Source of the DNA: Kosakonia sp. SMBL-WEM22
GTDB taxonomy: Bacteria; Pseudomonadota; Gammaproteobacteria; Enterobacterales; Enterobacteriaceae
Assembly: GCF_014490785.1 (NCBI RefSeq)
Contig: NZ_CP051488.1
Location: 1,860,001 to 1,924,000 of the forward strand
Direction of reading: 5' to 3'
Length of the DNA stretch: 64,000 nt
The notes below the pieces were generated by a model, which was not told where the DNA came from, ran no database searches, and saw nothing but the letters and a program-made list of their open reading frames with translations. Below are positions 1-7,379 of this stretch, piece by piece; the first letter of the stretch is position 1, and the number at the start of each line of letters is the position of its first letter. Position numbers and translations under genes: made by a program.

Positions 1-1
1 T

Positions 2-1213
2 CCGGGGAATATGCATATCCTTAACGCAGCAGATATCGCACAAGGTAAAAAGCCGGTAGATGCGTTGGGTGTAAAAGCGGTGGATGACTCGACTCTCGAG
101 ATTACCCTTACTCAGCCTACAGCCTCTTTTTTATCGATGTTGGCCCATCCCTCTTTAGTACCAATTGATCAAGTTCTTGTTAACCGCTTCGGAGATAAGT
201 GGACCAAACCAGAACATATTGTGACCAGTGGGGCTTATAAAGTCACCGACTGGGTGGTCAACGAGCGTATCGTAGCGGAACGCAATACGCGCTACTGGAA
301 TAATAAGGCTACGGTAATCAATAAAGTCACCTATTTGCCTATCAGCGCGGAAACGGCGGATGTGAACCGTTTTAAGGCCGGGGAGATAGATATTACCTAT
401 ACCATCCCTGTAAACCAGTTTGCCCAGTTGCGTAAAACATTTGGCAAGCAGGTCAGCGTTGAGCCTCAACTTGCAACTTACTATTACGAGTTTAATACCA
501 CTAACCCCCCCTTCAACGATCCACGTCTACGGCGTGCGCTCAATATGGGGTTAGATAAAGATATCATTGCTGACAAAGTGATGGCGCAGGGGCAAAGGCC
601 TGCATGGGTCGTCAGTCAGCCTGAGATCGGCGGAGTGAAAATATCCCCGCCAGATTATTCAACATGGCCACGCGAAAAACGCCTCGCGGAGGCAAAAAGA
701 TTGCTGAATGAGGCAGGCTTTAACGAGGCCCATCCTTTAAGTTTCAATCTTCTCTACAACACAATGGAGACGCATCAACGAATTGCCATTGCGGCGAGCT
801 CAATGTGGAAAAAAAATCTTGGCGTTGAGGCAAAGCTGCAGAATCAGGAATGGAAAACGATGCTGGATACGATGCATACCGGCAATTTTGATGCGGTGCG
901 CTACGCATGGATCGCGGATTATGACGATGCAGCGACCTTCCTGAACAATTTCCGTACCGGAAGCAGTGAAAATACAAGTAAGTACAATAACAAAGCCTAT
1001 GACGACGCGCTGGATGAGGCGGCGAAGGCGAAAGATGTCACCGAGCGAGGAAAATATTATCAGCAAGCAGAGGATATTCTGGCACGTGATGTTCCGGCAA
1101 TTCCTGTCTATCACTACGTCCGTACACATTTAGTGAAACCTTGGGTCGGAGGTTTCAATCCCGATCCTCTTGGTTACTACCTCACTCAGGACATGTACAT
1201 CAAAAAACATTAA
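2..1213 (+). CDS. Oligopeptide ABC transporter substrate-binding protein (OppA/MppA family), 5' end missing
   Basis: Periplasmic peptide-binding component of an Opp-type ABC importer. The reading frame is open from the first bases of the window, so about 140 N-terminal residues, including the signal peptide, lie upstream. The visible 403 residues match the C-terminal three quarters of OppA/MppA: the segments DVNRFKAGEID, NQEWKTMLDT, an ADYDDAATFLN stretch and the terminal YIKKH are characteristic of the family (SBP_bac_5). The family is usually about 540 residues. There is no neighbouring permease or ATPase downstream, so it may be an orphan binding protein, as MppA is in E. coli. Peptide specificity cannot be read from the sequence. 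It ends 140 bp before tRNA-Ser. Confidence 0.9.
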   Translation, partial: PGNMHILNAADIAQGKKPVDALGVKAVDDSTLEITLTQPTASFLSMLAHPSLVPIDQVLVNRFGDKWTKPEHIVTSGAYKVTDWVVNERIVAERNTRYWNNKATVINKVTYLPISAETADVNRFKAGEIDITYTIPVNQFAQLRKTFGKQVSVEPQLATYYYEFNTTNPPFNDPRLRRALNMGLDKDIIADKVMAQGQRPAWVVSQPEIGGVKISPPDYSTWPREKRLAEAKRLLNEAGFNEAHPLSFNLLYNTMETHQRIAIAASSMWKKNLGVEAKLQNQEWKTMLDTMHTGNFDAVRYAWIADYDDAATFLNNFRTGSSENTSKYNNKAYDDALDEAAKAKDVTERGKYYQQAEDILARDVPAIPVYHYVRTHLVKPWVGGFNPDPLGYYLTQDMYIKKH

Positions 1214-1312
1214 ATCTTTACCCGTATCCGCTTCTTTGTTGAACACTGTGTTGATTTTTAAAGCAATTAACCTGTTTTTGCTTGTTTTTCACGCAAACAA
1301 ACATTGTCACGC

Positions 1313-1341
1313 TTTACATGAAGGGCGAGGATGTTTATAGT
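1313..1341 (+). promoter_or_regulatory. Sigma-70 promoter of tRNA-Ser(TGA)
   Basis: TTTACA (1313-1318) and TATAGT (1336-1341) are separated by exactly 17 bp and are followed by the GC-rich discriminator GCGCCTC just before the tRNA. A GC-rich discriminator is the usual mark of stringently controlled stable-RNA promoters. Mature tRNA starts 13 bp after the -10 element. Confidence 0.75.
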
Positions 1342-1353
1342 GCGCCTCACACC

Positions 1354-1441
1354 GGAAGTGTGGCCGAGCGGTTGAAGGCACCGGTCTTGAAAACCGGCGA
1401 CCCGAAAGGGTTCCAGAGTTCGAATCTCTGCGCTTCCGCCA
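1354..1441 (+). tRNA. serT: tRNA-Ser(TGA)
   Basis: An 88-nt class II tRNA with encoded CCA. The acceptor arm GGAAGTG pairs with the 3' CGCTTCC, the anticodon loop CTTGAAA carries TGA at 1388-1390, the long variable arm CGACCCGAAAGGGTT is typical of serine tRNAs, and the T loop is GTTCGAATC. It reads UCA/UCG-type codons and corresponds to E. coli serT. Its 3' half is duplicated with mutations about 3.5 kb downstream, showing that the gene served as an integration target. Confidence 0.98.
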
Positions 1442-1473
1442 TATAAGATGAGGGGTTACCGAAAGGTAACCCC
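1384..1473 (+). repeat. att-like repeat, left copy (tRNA-Ser 3' half plus terminator)
   Basis: Left copy of the direct repeat. It is the functional tRNA 3' half and its terminator, and the partner is at 4901-4990. Homology starts in the anticodon arm, a common crossover position for tRNA-targeting integrases. Confidence 0.75.
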
Positions 1474-1483
1474 TTTGTTTTTG
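1452..1483 (+). terminator. Rho-independent terminator of tRNA-Ser(TGA)
   Basis: Perfect 9-bp stem GGGGTTACC / GGTAACCCC around a GAAA tetraloop, followed by TTTGTTTTT. A degraded version of the same hairpin occurs at 4970-4990 next to the partial tRNA copy, so the terminator lies inside the duplicated attachment segment. Confidence 0.9.
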
Positions 1484-2271
1484 AGGCGAAGAAAAAGAGT
1501 GTTGTCGGAGAATATCTTATCTCTCCATGAGCATCACAATTCCCTTATCAGATACCTGCATCCAGCGCAGAGAAAGTACGTCAGATTGCCGGGCTGCGGA
1601 CAGTTACGATATTGCTGCCATAACGACGTGATAGGCACGCTTACAAATTGCCATAAAGTCTTCGTCAGTACTGTATCTTACGCGAGACTTAAGAGAAAAT
1701 TTACTGACCCAGGCGCAGAGGTTTCCCTTAACGTAACCGCGTTCATATCCCCTGCGGTAAACACTCGACATACAGCTCATTTCCTGGTTGGACTGATTTT
1801 TACTTTGCAGGCCACGACGATCCATAAAATGACGAACGTCTGCCAGTTAGATTAAGTCAGCTTTAACTTTACCGTATACGGCGAAAAGTTTTTTTGATGT
1901 TGCAGATGATCTCGCGGTGTTCGTATTGCAAGCTCAGTTTAGTAGGCACTTTCAAGAAAATCTTCCAAGGCTTTTCGAACGTAATCACATCTGAATATTT
2001 GCATCGTCTTCCTCGTTTCGTTTGTGTAACGCTGACATGGTGAGGGTGGTTGGTCCCAGCGTCACGGTCTCCCTCGGCGTGGGTTTGTATTAGTAACGCA
2101 TTCTGATTTTTTATACGCGGGGAGGGAGCTTGCTATCGCCCGGTTTCGCCAAATAAATAGATCCGAAATCGATTTTATCTTCTGTACTGATCTGCATGGT
2201 GTACTGTCCGTTCAGTATATCGTGGTATATGTCCAGATAATCATCGGGTTTACTTGTCGGTCTGGGATATA
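1484..2271. other. Island remnant with no convincing complete gene
   Basis: Apart from one short minus-strand ORF (1604-1825), this stretch shows only short interrupted frames. A minus-strand frame ending at 2111 with the residues STEDKIDFGSIYLAKPGD looks protein-like but has no clear start of its own. It probably represents decayed prophage or plasmid-type genes. Confidence 0.5.
1604..1825 (-). CDS. Small hypothetical protein (73 aa)
   Basis: Not recognised. The protein is basic and contains an arginine/glycine/tyrosine-rich stretch (YRRGYERGY) and a C-terminal YSTDEDFMAICKRAY segment that reads like real coding sequence rather than chance. It resembles in style the small accessory proteins of lambdoid prophages, but I cannot assign a family. 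It lies inside the tRNA-Ser island on the same strand as the other phage-like fragments. It may be a fragment of something longer. Confidence 0.35.
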   Translation of the reverse strand: MDRRGLQSKNQSNQEMSCMSSVYRRGYERGYVKGNLCAWVSKFSLKSRVRYSTDEDFMAICKRAYHVVMAAIS

Positions 2272-2376
2272 TTAAAAATGGCCACGCTCCTCTATTTCCT
2301 GTTGTTTGGATGGTTGTGGATAACCGGTATAATCCATCAGTTCCGCGTCTGTTAGCAGACTATTTTCTCCGGTCAT
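2272..2376 (-). pseudogene. Truncated DUF4224-like phage/ICE protein
   Basis: The 34-residue product contains LLTDAELMDYTGYPQPSKQ, close to the N-terminus of DUF4224 proteins. These are small proteins found near integrases and excisionases of prophages and integrative elements, typically about 70 residues long. Here the frame stops after EERGHF, about half way, so the gene looks truncated. It overlaps the end of the 2360-2521 ORF by 17 bp, as tightly packed phage genes do. It supports the view that the surrounding segment came from an integrative element. Confidence 0.5.
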
Positions 2377-2521
2377 GTTGCTCTTTTCTCATCATCCAAT
2401 AAAAAGCATCACGGCAGGCGTGTTCGATGTCAAACAGGGCAGGGTCTTCTTTCGCAAGCTTGCCGATAACGGGCCAGTTGTTATATCGAAATTGTTGAAG
2501 AGGGTAGATCCGGATTGCCAT
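2360..2521 (-). CDS. Small hypothetical protein (53 aa), phage-like context
   Basis: An ORF of 53 residues beginning MAIRIYPLQQFRYNNW and ending in the charged WMMRKEQHDRRK. Not recognised. The next minus-strand gene (the DUF4224 fragment) starts inside its 3' end, an arrangement that suggests a former operon. Composition is protein-like, but no motif or membrane segment is visible. It was found by reading the minus strand directly. Confidence 0.35.
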   Translation of the reverse strand: MAIRIYPLQQFRYNNWPVIGKLAKEDPALFDIEHACRDAFYWMMRKEQHDRRK

Positions 2522-2759
2522 AGCCTCATTGCGATCTCATGCAAATAATGAGATCTAAATTCTAACAGTGATGGAATACATTTCTGATTACACTTAATGA
2601 GATTTAAAGTGAGAAATGCTTCTCATACGCGTAACCGTTACGTTTTTGGCGGATGTATCCAAAATTCAGAACAGCTGCAGGCATTCAATAATGCCGTTAC
2701 TACCATCATATAGAACGATATATACTCATTGCTACGTTTGAGCGGTAGTTTCAGTATTG

Positions 2760-2990
2760 TTAGTGTACCTGTACTAAGTGTTCGCCAATCTCAAGATGGG
2801 CTTCCGGAAGCGGGTTTAACTGTTCGGCAGGTAATGCGCCGCCATCAACGGTAATTTGTGCTGCGGCAATTTTCTTAGCCTTAATTACCTCTAAGATGGC
2901 TTTTTGATCTTTTGAACAGATAACAAATCATCAGGCAGAAGCTTTTTATTATCGATCGTAAAGTAGACGAGACCTTTGCGGAGAGTGAAT
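2760..2990 (-). pseudogene. Frameshifted remnant of an unknown protein
   Basis: On the minus strand, a frame reading LVYFTIDNKKLLPDDLLSVQK breaks off and a second frame continues AILEVIKAKKIAAAQITVDG to a stop at 2760. The two pieces join smoothly if one base is lost near 2905, so this looks like one coding region with a frameshift. The family is not recognised. It may be the distal part of the same decayed gene as the ORF at 3053-3484. Confidence 0.4.
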
Positions 2991-3052
2991 GTGTTTTGTT
3001 GTATCTTGAGCTATCCAGATTCATCGACATAAGGCACAACAGAATTAATTTC

Positions 3053-3484
3053 CTAAGCGTTTTTATCTTTATTTGCGAAAGATCTTATGCGTTCCGCCAG
3101 GCGATTCATTTCTTCGTCACGGGTTTCGGCATGTGCGCGAAAATTAGCATCGACAATAATATGGTTGCGCGTATCAGTAGTGAATTTCAGAAAAACGGCG
3201 TGGTTATCGATGCTCTGCATATCAGTAATGTTGGAAAATGGGACGGTAAGTATGTCGATGGCGTGTCCGAGTCCGCTGTAGTGAAAGATGCGAATAATGC
3301 CGTCATTCCACCGACATCGGTGATACGCCATTGTGGGCCAATACGCGCTTAAATAAGCAGCCAAAGGAAAAGAGGTTGAATGATCGCCGCAAAAGATGGT
3401 GTTCGAGGGCGTCGATCGCTCAGATATCATCTTTATGACCGGTCCGACTTTAATATAGAGATAGCATAATGTTGACTGGGCCAT
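3053..3484 (-). CDS. Hypothetical protein (143 aa), possibly a fragment
   Basis: Not recognised. The C-terminal part (NITDMQSIDNHAVFLKFT, then HIIVDANFRAHAETRDEEM) has the look of conserved coding sequence, while the N-terminal third is less convincing. No signal peptide or clear membrane segment is seen. It lies in the island remnant and is followed on the same strand by a frameshifted stretch, so the intact ancestor may have been longer. Function unknown. Confidence 0.4.
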   Translation of the reverse strand: MAQSTLCYLYIKVGPVIKMISERSTPSNTIFCGDHSTSFPLAAYLSAYWPTMAYHRCRWNDGIIRIFHYSGLGHAIDILTVPFSNITDMQSIDNHAVFLKFTTDTRNHIIVDANFRAHAETRDEEMNRLAERIRSFANKDKNA

Positions 3485-3662
3485 CTAGCGATATCGGCCA
3501 GTTCTTTTCCGAAGGACTCATACTGAGGATGGGATACTGGAGTCCAGCAGGTGCATCTTTGAGCTGAAGAAAAATTAATGATTAAAGAGCCCATAGATGC
3601 ACCGCTCAACCGGAAGAAATATAGCAAAAGCGATGATTAAAATGAATAATATAATTACAACT

Positions 3663-4157
3663 TCAATTATCAAGAATAACCATTTTATTGCTTGAAATAA
3701 CTACTTTATCCGAAGGGACACTTTTCATTACAAGCGTTCCAACACCAATTTTAACGTTATCACCGATTTCAATATCGTCTCCGATGATGCAGGAATGCGC
3801 ACCCATTTCGACGTTATTGCCAACTTTGAAATTTATATCTATTCCTCTCTTGTTTCCACCAAGTGTACAGCATTGACGGATGACAAAGTGATCTCCTATA
3901 ACGCAGTTTCTGTTGATGATTACAGAATTTGCATGCCATATTTTAAATCCTTTACCTATTTTTAAATGGTAGGATAATTCAACTCCAAGGAAAAACTCAT
4001 TTACTATTTTATTGAGAATTACAAAAACGAGAGATAGTGGATACAATATCTTTGTTTTTGCATGTATCGTAGATAATCTAAATAGTAATATGACAACCTT
4101 AGATTTTGCATTGTTTATCTTCAAATCATAAATAAGTGTTTTGATGAAATTTTTCAT
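3663..4157 (-). CDS. Serine O-acetyltransferase-like hexapeptide-repeat protein
   Basis: A 164-residue protein with a predicted amphipathic or membrane-associated N-terminus (about residues 20-60, KVVILLFRL and LVFVILNKI) followed by left-handed beta-helix hexapeptide repeats. Examples are VIINRNCVIGDHFVIRQ, VGNNVEMGAHSCIIGDDIEI and GDNVKIGVGTLVM. Proteins of this type transfer acetyl groups from acetyl-CoA and, when short with this N-terminus, are usually found in polysaccharide clusters rather than in cysteine synthesis. The CysE N-terminal domain is absent. The gene is AT-rich and isolated at the right end of the tRNA island, which suggests horizontal origin. The acceptor substrate is unknown. 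Confidence 0.7.
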   Translation of the reverse strand: MKNFIKTLIYDLKINNAKSKVVILLFRLSTIHAKTKILYPLSLVFVILNKIVNEFFLGVELSYHLKIGKGFKIWHANSVIINRNCVIGDHFVIRQCCTLGGNKRGIDINFKVGNNVEMGAHSCIIGDDIEIGDNVKIGVGTLVMKSVPSDKVVISSNKMVILDN

Positions 4158-4900
4158 GTTTATCCCTAAGAAGTATTAGCTACGATTAATAAATTTTTTA
4201 ATTTTTCCAAAAATACACATCACGGCACATACCTAAATTTTCAGAAAAAAAGTTAGATGATTTTAGCCGTACGGTCATCACGTTACAAGCTATTAAAGTC
4301 GGTAAGCCGACCACTCCGATGCCTTACATTCATACAAAATTAAGTGAAACCCACGGGTGTAAGGCATGAGGATAAAAAGTCATTCACCCTGGCGGTGGTA
4401 GTATCCAGCGTCACCTGTAGAGGAAGTAGCATTTGATAATTACTTCAATTACTTGACAAAGTAGGCCCCTGCCACTGGGCGGCAGTAGGTGTACTGACAA
4501 GAACCGTTTGGGACTGGCTACATCCATCAGACCCATAAAGGTTGGTTGAAGGTGGATGTGTGGCGCCGTAATCACCACCAAATCAGGTTTTGGTCCACTG
4601 TTACCAGAGCTGTCAGCTAAGCATTTTCGTGTTATTAAATGCGAAAGGATAAAAATCTATGAAAGGAGGGGAGAATCCAGTAACGATCTTATTGATTCAC
4701 ACTAAATATTCTGTGACAGTAAACATCGGTATGGTGCGAGTGAGCGAATATCATCGACAAAATTTAAAAAACAATATTATTAAGACTCGGAGATGTTGGA
4801 CTATCCCTGTCGATTCATTGTATTAATTTGTCATATATATATTGATGCGCTAAATACACGAAAACATTTTGATAACATTTACAAATGATGTTATTTTTTC
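4158..4900. other. Gene-free AT-rich stretch at the right end of the island
   Basis: No ORF with protein-like composition was seen on either strand over about 740 bp. This is where an integrase gene would be expected next to the distal att copy, but I could not find tyrosine-recombinase motifs. It may be the fully degraded remains of one. Confidence 0.5.
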
Positions 4901-4990
4901 GTTCTTGAAGTCCGCGACCCGAAAGGGTTCCAGAGTTCGAATGTCTGCGCTACCGCAAGCTATGATAAGGGGTTCTCGAAAGATAACCCC
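4901..4990 (+). repeat. att-like repeat, right copy (mutated tRNA-Ser fragment plus terminator)
   Basis: 4901-4957 matches the tRNA-Ser(TGA) from its anticodon arm to near the 3' end, with changes in the T arm (GAATGTC for GAATCTC) and acceptor stem (GCTACC for GCTTCC) and loss of a clean CCA. 4967-4990 is the terminator hairpin with mismatches. With no 5' half it cannot give a functional tRNA. Confidence 0.75.
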
Positions 4991-5077
4991 GTATTTTGCT
5001 TGTAAAGAAACGGGCTATAGCCGCAAAAATGCTGCCAAATAACCAAGTAATGTCTTATACCTTTTCATGTGTTTTGA

Positions 5078-5572
5078 TCATGTACTACAGACAAACAACG
5101 GTCGTTTACCGACACTGAAGAGAAAGCTACTACCGCCTTGTCGTTTGATTGCGTAATTTATCTGTCTGTTAGGGTAAACGTAAAAAGCGGGCATAATGGT
5201 AGCGATAACATCATCGGGCAAACTCTCAACGTTATCGACCTTATTGATATTGGTTGATAAAAGTTGAAAGGTATTTTTGTTCTCCACCCATGTGTATGCG
5301 ACATCCCTTCTAATCGTACCCTCCGGGTGGTTGGGGTGACGATAGCGCCCACTCACAGAGACGATTCCGCTCAGCGTTCGTCTGTTGTACATAAAGTCCA
5401 GCGTCAAGTTAGCTTGCGCATCCTTATTAAAGACAACAACCATTGCTGAGCAAGTTTCCGCAGCGCGCAATTTTGCTATGGCCTTTAGGTACAGATAGCC
5501 AAATGCGAGACCTGCAGAGAGAAAAAAAATTAATAAGCTAATCCTCTTTTTAGTCATCTCGCTTGATTCCAC
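5078..5572 (-). CDS. FidL-like inner-membrane protein
   Basis: A 164-residue protein with one N-terminal transmembrane segment (ISLLIFFLSAGLAFGYLYL, about residues 11-30) and a periplasmic domain, matching the build of FidL-like proteins. In Salmonella, FidL is encoded beside the CadC/ToxR-like regulator MarT. Here too the gene overlaps the end of a CadC/MarT-like gene by 23 bp on the same strand, so the two are translationally coupled. The likely role is to stabilise or modulate the membrane regulator, by analogy with ToxS/ToxR; this is inference. The conserved pairing is the strongest evidence for the call. Confidence 0.7.
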   Translation of the reverse strand: MESSEMTKKRISLLIFFLSAGLAFGYLYLKAIAKLRAAETCSAMVVVFNKDAQANLTLDFMYNRRTLSGIVSVSGRYRHPNHPEGTIRRDVAYTWVENKNTFQLLSTNINKVDNVESLPDDVIATIMPAFYVYPNRQINYAIKRQGGSSFLFSVGKRPLFVCST

Positions 5573-6416
5573 TAATATGGAGAGAGATACATCCTGGTGA
5601 AGACTCTGTAGTGTATTTATTTCTACAGGCTAATGCGGTCAAAGTAGGAGACGTAGCAGAAAGAGGAAAATAGACCCATGGATAGCTCTTGCAACTTAAT
5701 CCTGTGTTCAGAATTAAGCTTTTATATTTCGAATAGGGATTATTGTTGTCATGAATGTCATTCCTCGTATGAAAATGGCAACCATTATCTGTCTCAATGA
5801 GAGTGTAATTGTTGAAGAAAGCGGGTTCTTCATGTGCATACCAAATGAAGCTTGTAACAATGAAGCCAGTGAAAAAAGCGATGAGAACAAGCATGACAGG
5901 CAAAAGCATTTTTTTAATTTGCTTTTCATTTTCAATAGGTGATGGTTGGGATAATGGTGTTATGAGAGGCTCTGACGAGGCATCATCAATAACGGGATTG
6001 AAGCTCTTATCAGGCAATTCCGAGTCTAAGGCGTTGGTAATATCAAGCGCAATGCTGTCAGTTGCTTCTACGATATCATCCTGTTTAATGATTCTGACAC
6101 TGTCATCAATTTGGAAGCCTTTACGAGGAATGGTGGCGATGAGTTTTTGATCCGTGTCGCCCACTGCACGTAGTCCGCGTCGGACAATTGAAATATTCTG
6201 ATAGAGAGTGTTGGCCGGAACCAACATTCCTTCCTCTTCCCATACTTTCTTGAAAAAATCTTGCTGCAGGACAATGTCGGGAGATGCCTCAAGTAATAGC
6301 AGAAGGCACCGACTTGCTGGGGTGGTTAAGATCACACTCACTTCAGGGTTTTTAAGGGAGGTTAATTTCTTTAAAACTGGTCTGAATTCAATACATTCGT
6401 TTATAATCCAGTGCAT
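5550..6416 (-). CDS. MarT/CadC-like membrane-anchored transcriptional regulator
   Basis: A 288-residue ToxR-like regulator. The N-terminal winged-helix domain of OmpR type (about residues 5-110) includes SRCLLLLLEASPDIVLQQD, the recognition region TLYQNISIVRRGLRA and the wing ATIPRKGFQI. A linker follows, then one transmembrane helix (about 170-192, MLLPVMLVLIAFFTGFIV) and a short cysteine-containing periplasmic part. Such proteins bind DNA directly from the inner membrane. With its FidL-like partner it lies downstream of ecpABCDE on the same strand, in a place where it could control the pilus genes. In Salmonella MarT activates the autotransporter adhesin MisL. The target here is unproven. 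Confidence 0.8.
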   Translation of the reverse strand: MHWIINECIEFRPVLKKLTSLKNPEVSVILTTPASRCLLLLLEASPDIVLQQDFFKKVWEEEGMLVPANTLYQNISIVRRGLRAVGDTDQKLIATIPRKGFQIDDSVRIIKQDDIVEATDSIALDITNALDSELPDKSFNPVIDDASSEPLITPLSQPSPIENEKQIKKMLLPVMLVLIAFFTGFIVTSFIWYAHEEPAFFNNYTLIETDNGCHFHTRNDIHDNNNPYSKYKSLILNTGLSCKSYPWVYFPLSATSPTLTALACRNKYTTESSPGCISLHISGIKRDD

Positions 6417-6701
6417 ATACCTTTCAACGCAGCCAGGGCTGAGTTCCTTATCAACATTCCATATTAAACATAGCTATTACTCCATACAGTAATTTCAACA
6501 TGATGTAAGAGTAATTTCCACGTTTTTTTGTAGCATGAATGAACATTGACAAGACTGCTTTAAGCACTCAAATTATCAACTTTCCTATATGGAGTTTGAA
6601 AAGGTCGATGCCAGGAGACAATTTTTTAGAATCTCCATTTTTCTTGAAGTTAAACTCTAAGGTATAAGAATAGTCAAAAAAATATAAACCTTCATAATGA
6701 T

Positions 6702-7379
6702 TCAAGTACAATCATCATGTATTTTTATAAATGAATCATTATAGAGTATAAATATTTCACCGGCTCCCTTCACATAACCACTCTTCAGTGCCTCCCCGGG
6801 CCGGAGATACCATGTCGAGCTGGTATCCTCTGTGGCACCGCACCCTGGTTTTAATAATAACTTAAACCATGTATTTCCTTTATTAGCTACCTCCCCATGA
6901 GAGTGATCAAAAAACCATTCAAAGTTTATCTTACGAGGCCTCACGACAAGTATTGTATCCATTACGATGACCGGCATCATACTTATAATGTTGTCCTTCG
7001 CATTCTTTGATTTTTTGTTTTGAGGAGGAATTTCTTCAAATGCAATACGGTAGTAACGTTCTTTGTCATCAGCTGGGCCATGGTAATAAAACTTAAAAAA
7101 ATCACCCTCGCCAGGTTTCAACATCATTTGTCGCGGTGCGAATAGTAGCTCTCCATCATTAGGCTGAAAATAAACCTCGGATGTTCCGGGGCTTACAATC
7201 GCCTTAATAGTTATGCGGTAAAGACGAGGCGCCTGATTATTATTTATAACCAGCTTTGCATACATATTGCTATCAGAGTTAATCGAAAAAGTTTGATTGC
7301 CGACATATATAGCATTTGCAAAAAAGGGTGCTAGCAAAAAAAAGATTAAGAAATATTTTGATAGTAGTTTAATTAACAT
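6702..7379 (-). CDS. ecpE: Common pilus periplasmic chaperone EcpE
   Basis: The second chaperone-like protein of the E. coli common pilus (ECP/Mat) operon. After a signal peptide (MLIKLLSKYFLIFFLLAPFF, cut near ANA), the product shows an immunoglobulin-like chaperone pattern: DGELLFAPRQMML, FFKFYYHGPADDKERYYRI, VVMDTILVVRPR and NTWFKLLLKPGC, all shared with EcpE. The start at 7379 gives about 225 residues and overlaps the ecpD stop, as in a coupled operon; a longer frame upstream lacks a signal peptide. EcpE is thought to assist EcpD and pilus assembly at the periplasmic side of the usher. It is the last ecp gene. Confidence 0.93.
   Translation of the reverse strand: MLIKLLSKYFLIFFLLAPFFANAIYVGNQTFSINSDSNMYAKLVINNNQAPRLYRITIKAIVSPGTSEVYFQPNDGELLFAPRQMMLKPGEGDFFKFYYHGPADDKERYYRIAFEEIPPQNKKSKNAKDNIISMMPVIVMDTILVVRPRKINFEWFFDHSHGEVANKGNTWFKLLLKPGCGATEDTSSTWYLRPGEALKSGYVKGAGEIFILYNDSFIKIHDDCT

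Larger units (their letters stand above)
1384..4990. mobile_element. Decayed genomic island integrated in tRNA-Ser, flanked by an att-like direct repeat
   Basis: The segment from the tRNA anticodon arm through its terminator (1384-1473) recurs at 4901-4990 with scattered substitutions. CGACCCGAAAGGGTTCCAG is shared exactly, followed by GTTCGAAT and a terminator hairpin with two mismatches. Duplication of a tRNA 3' half is what tyrosine-recombinase islands leave when they integrate. The roughly 3.4 kb between the repeats is AT-rich and holds small, mostly broken ORFs: a DUF4224-like phage fragment, unknown proteins and an acetyltransferase. No integrase gene is recognisable, so the island is probably a remnant that can no longer move by itself. 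Confidence 0.75.

Noticed and set aside
4158..4900. Integrase gene at the right end of the island
   Set aside because: Expected there, but no frame with tyrosine-recombinase R-H-R-Y motifs could be read on either strand.
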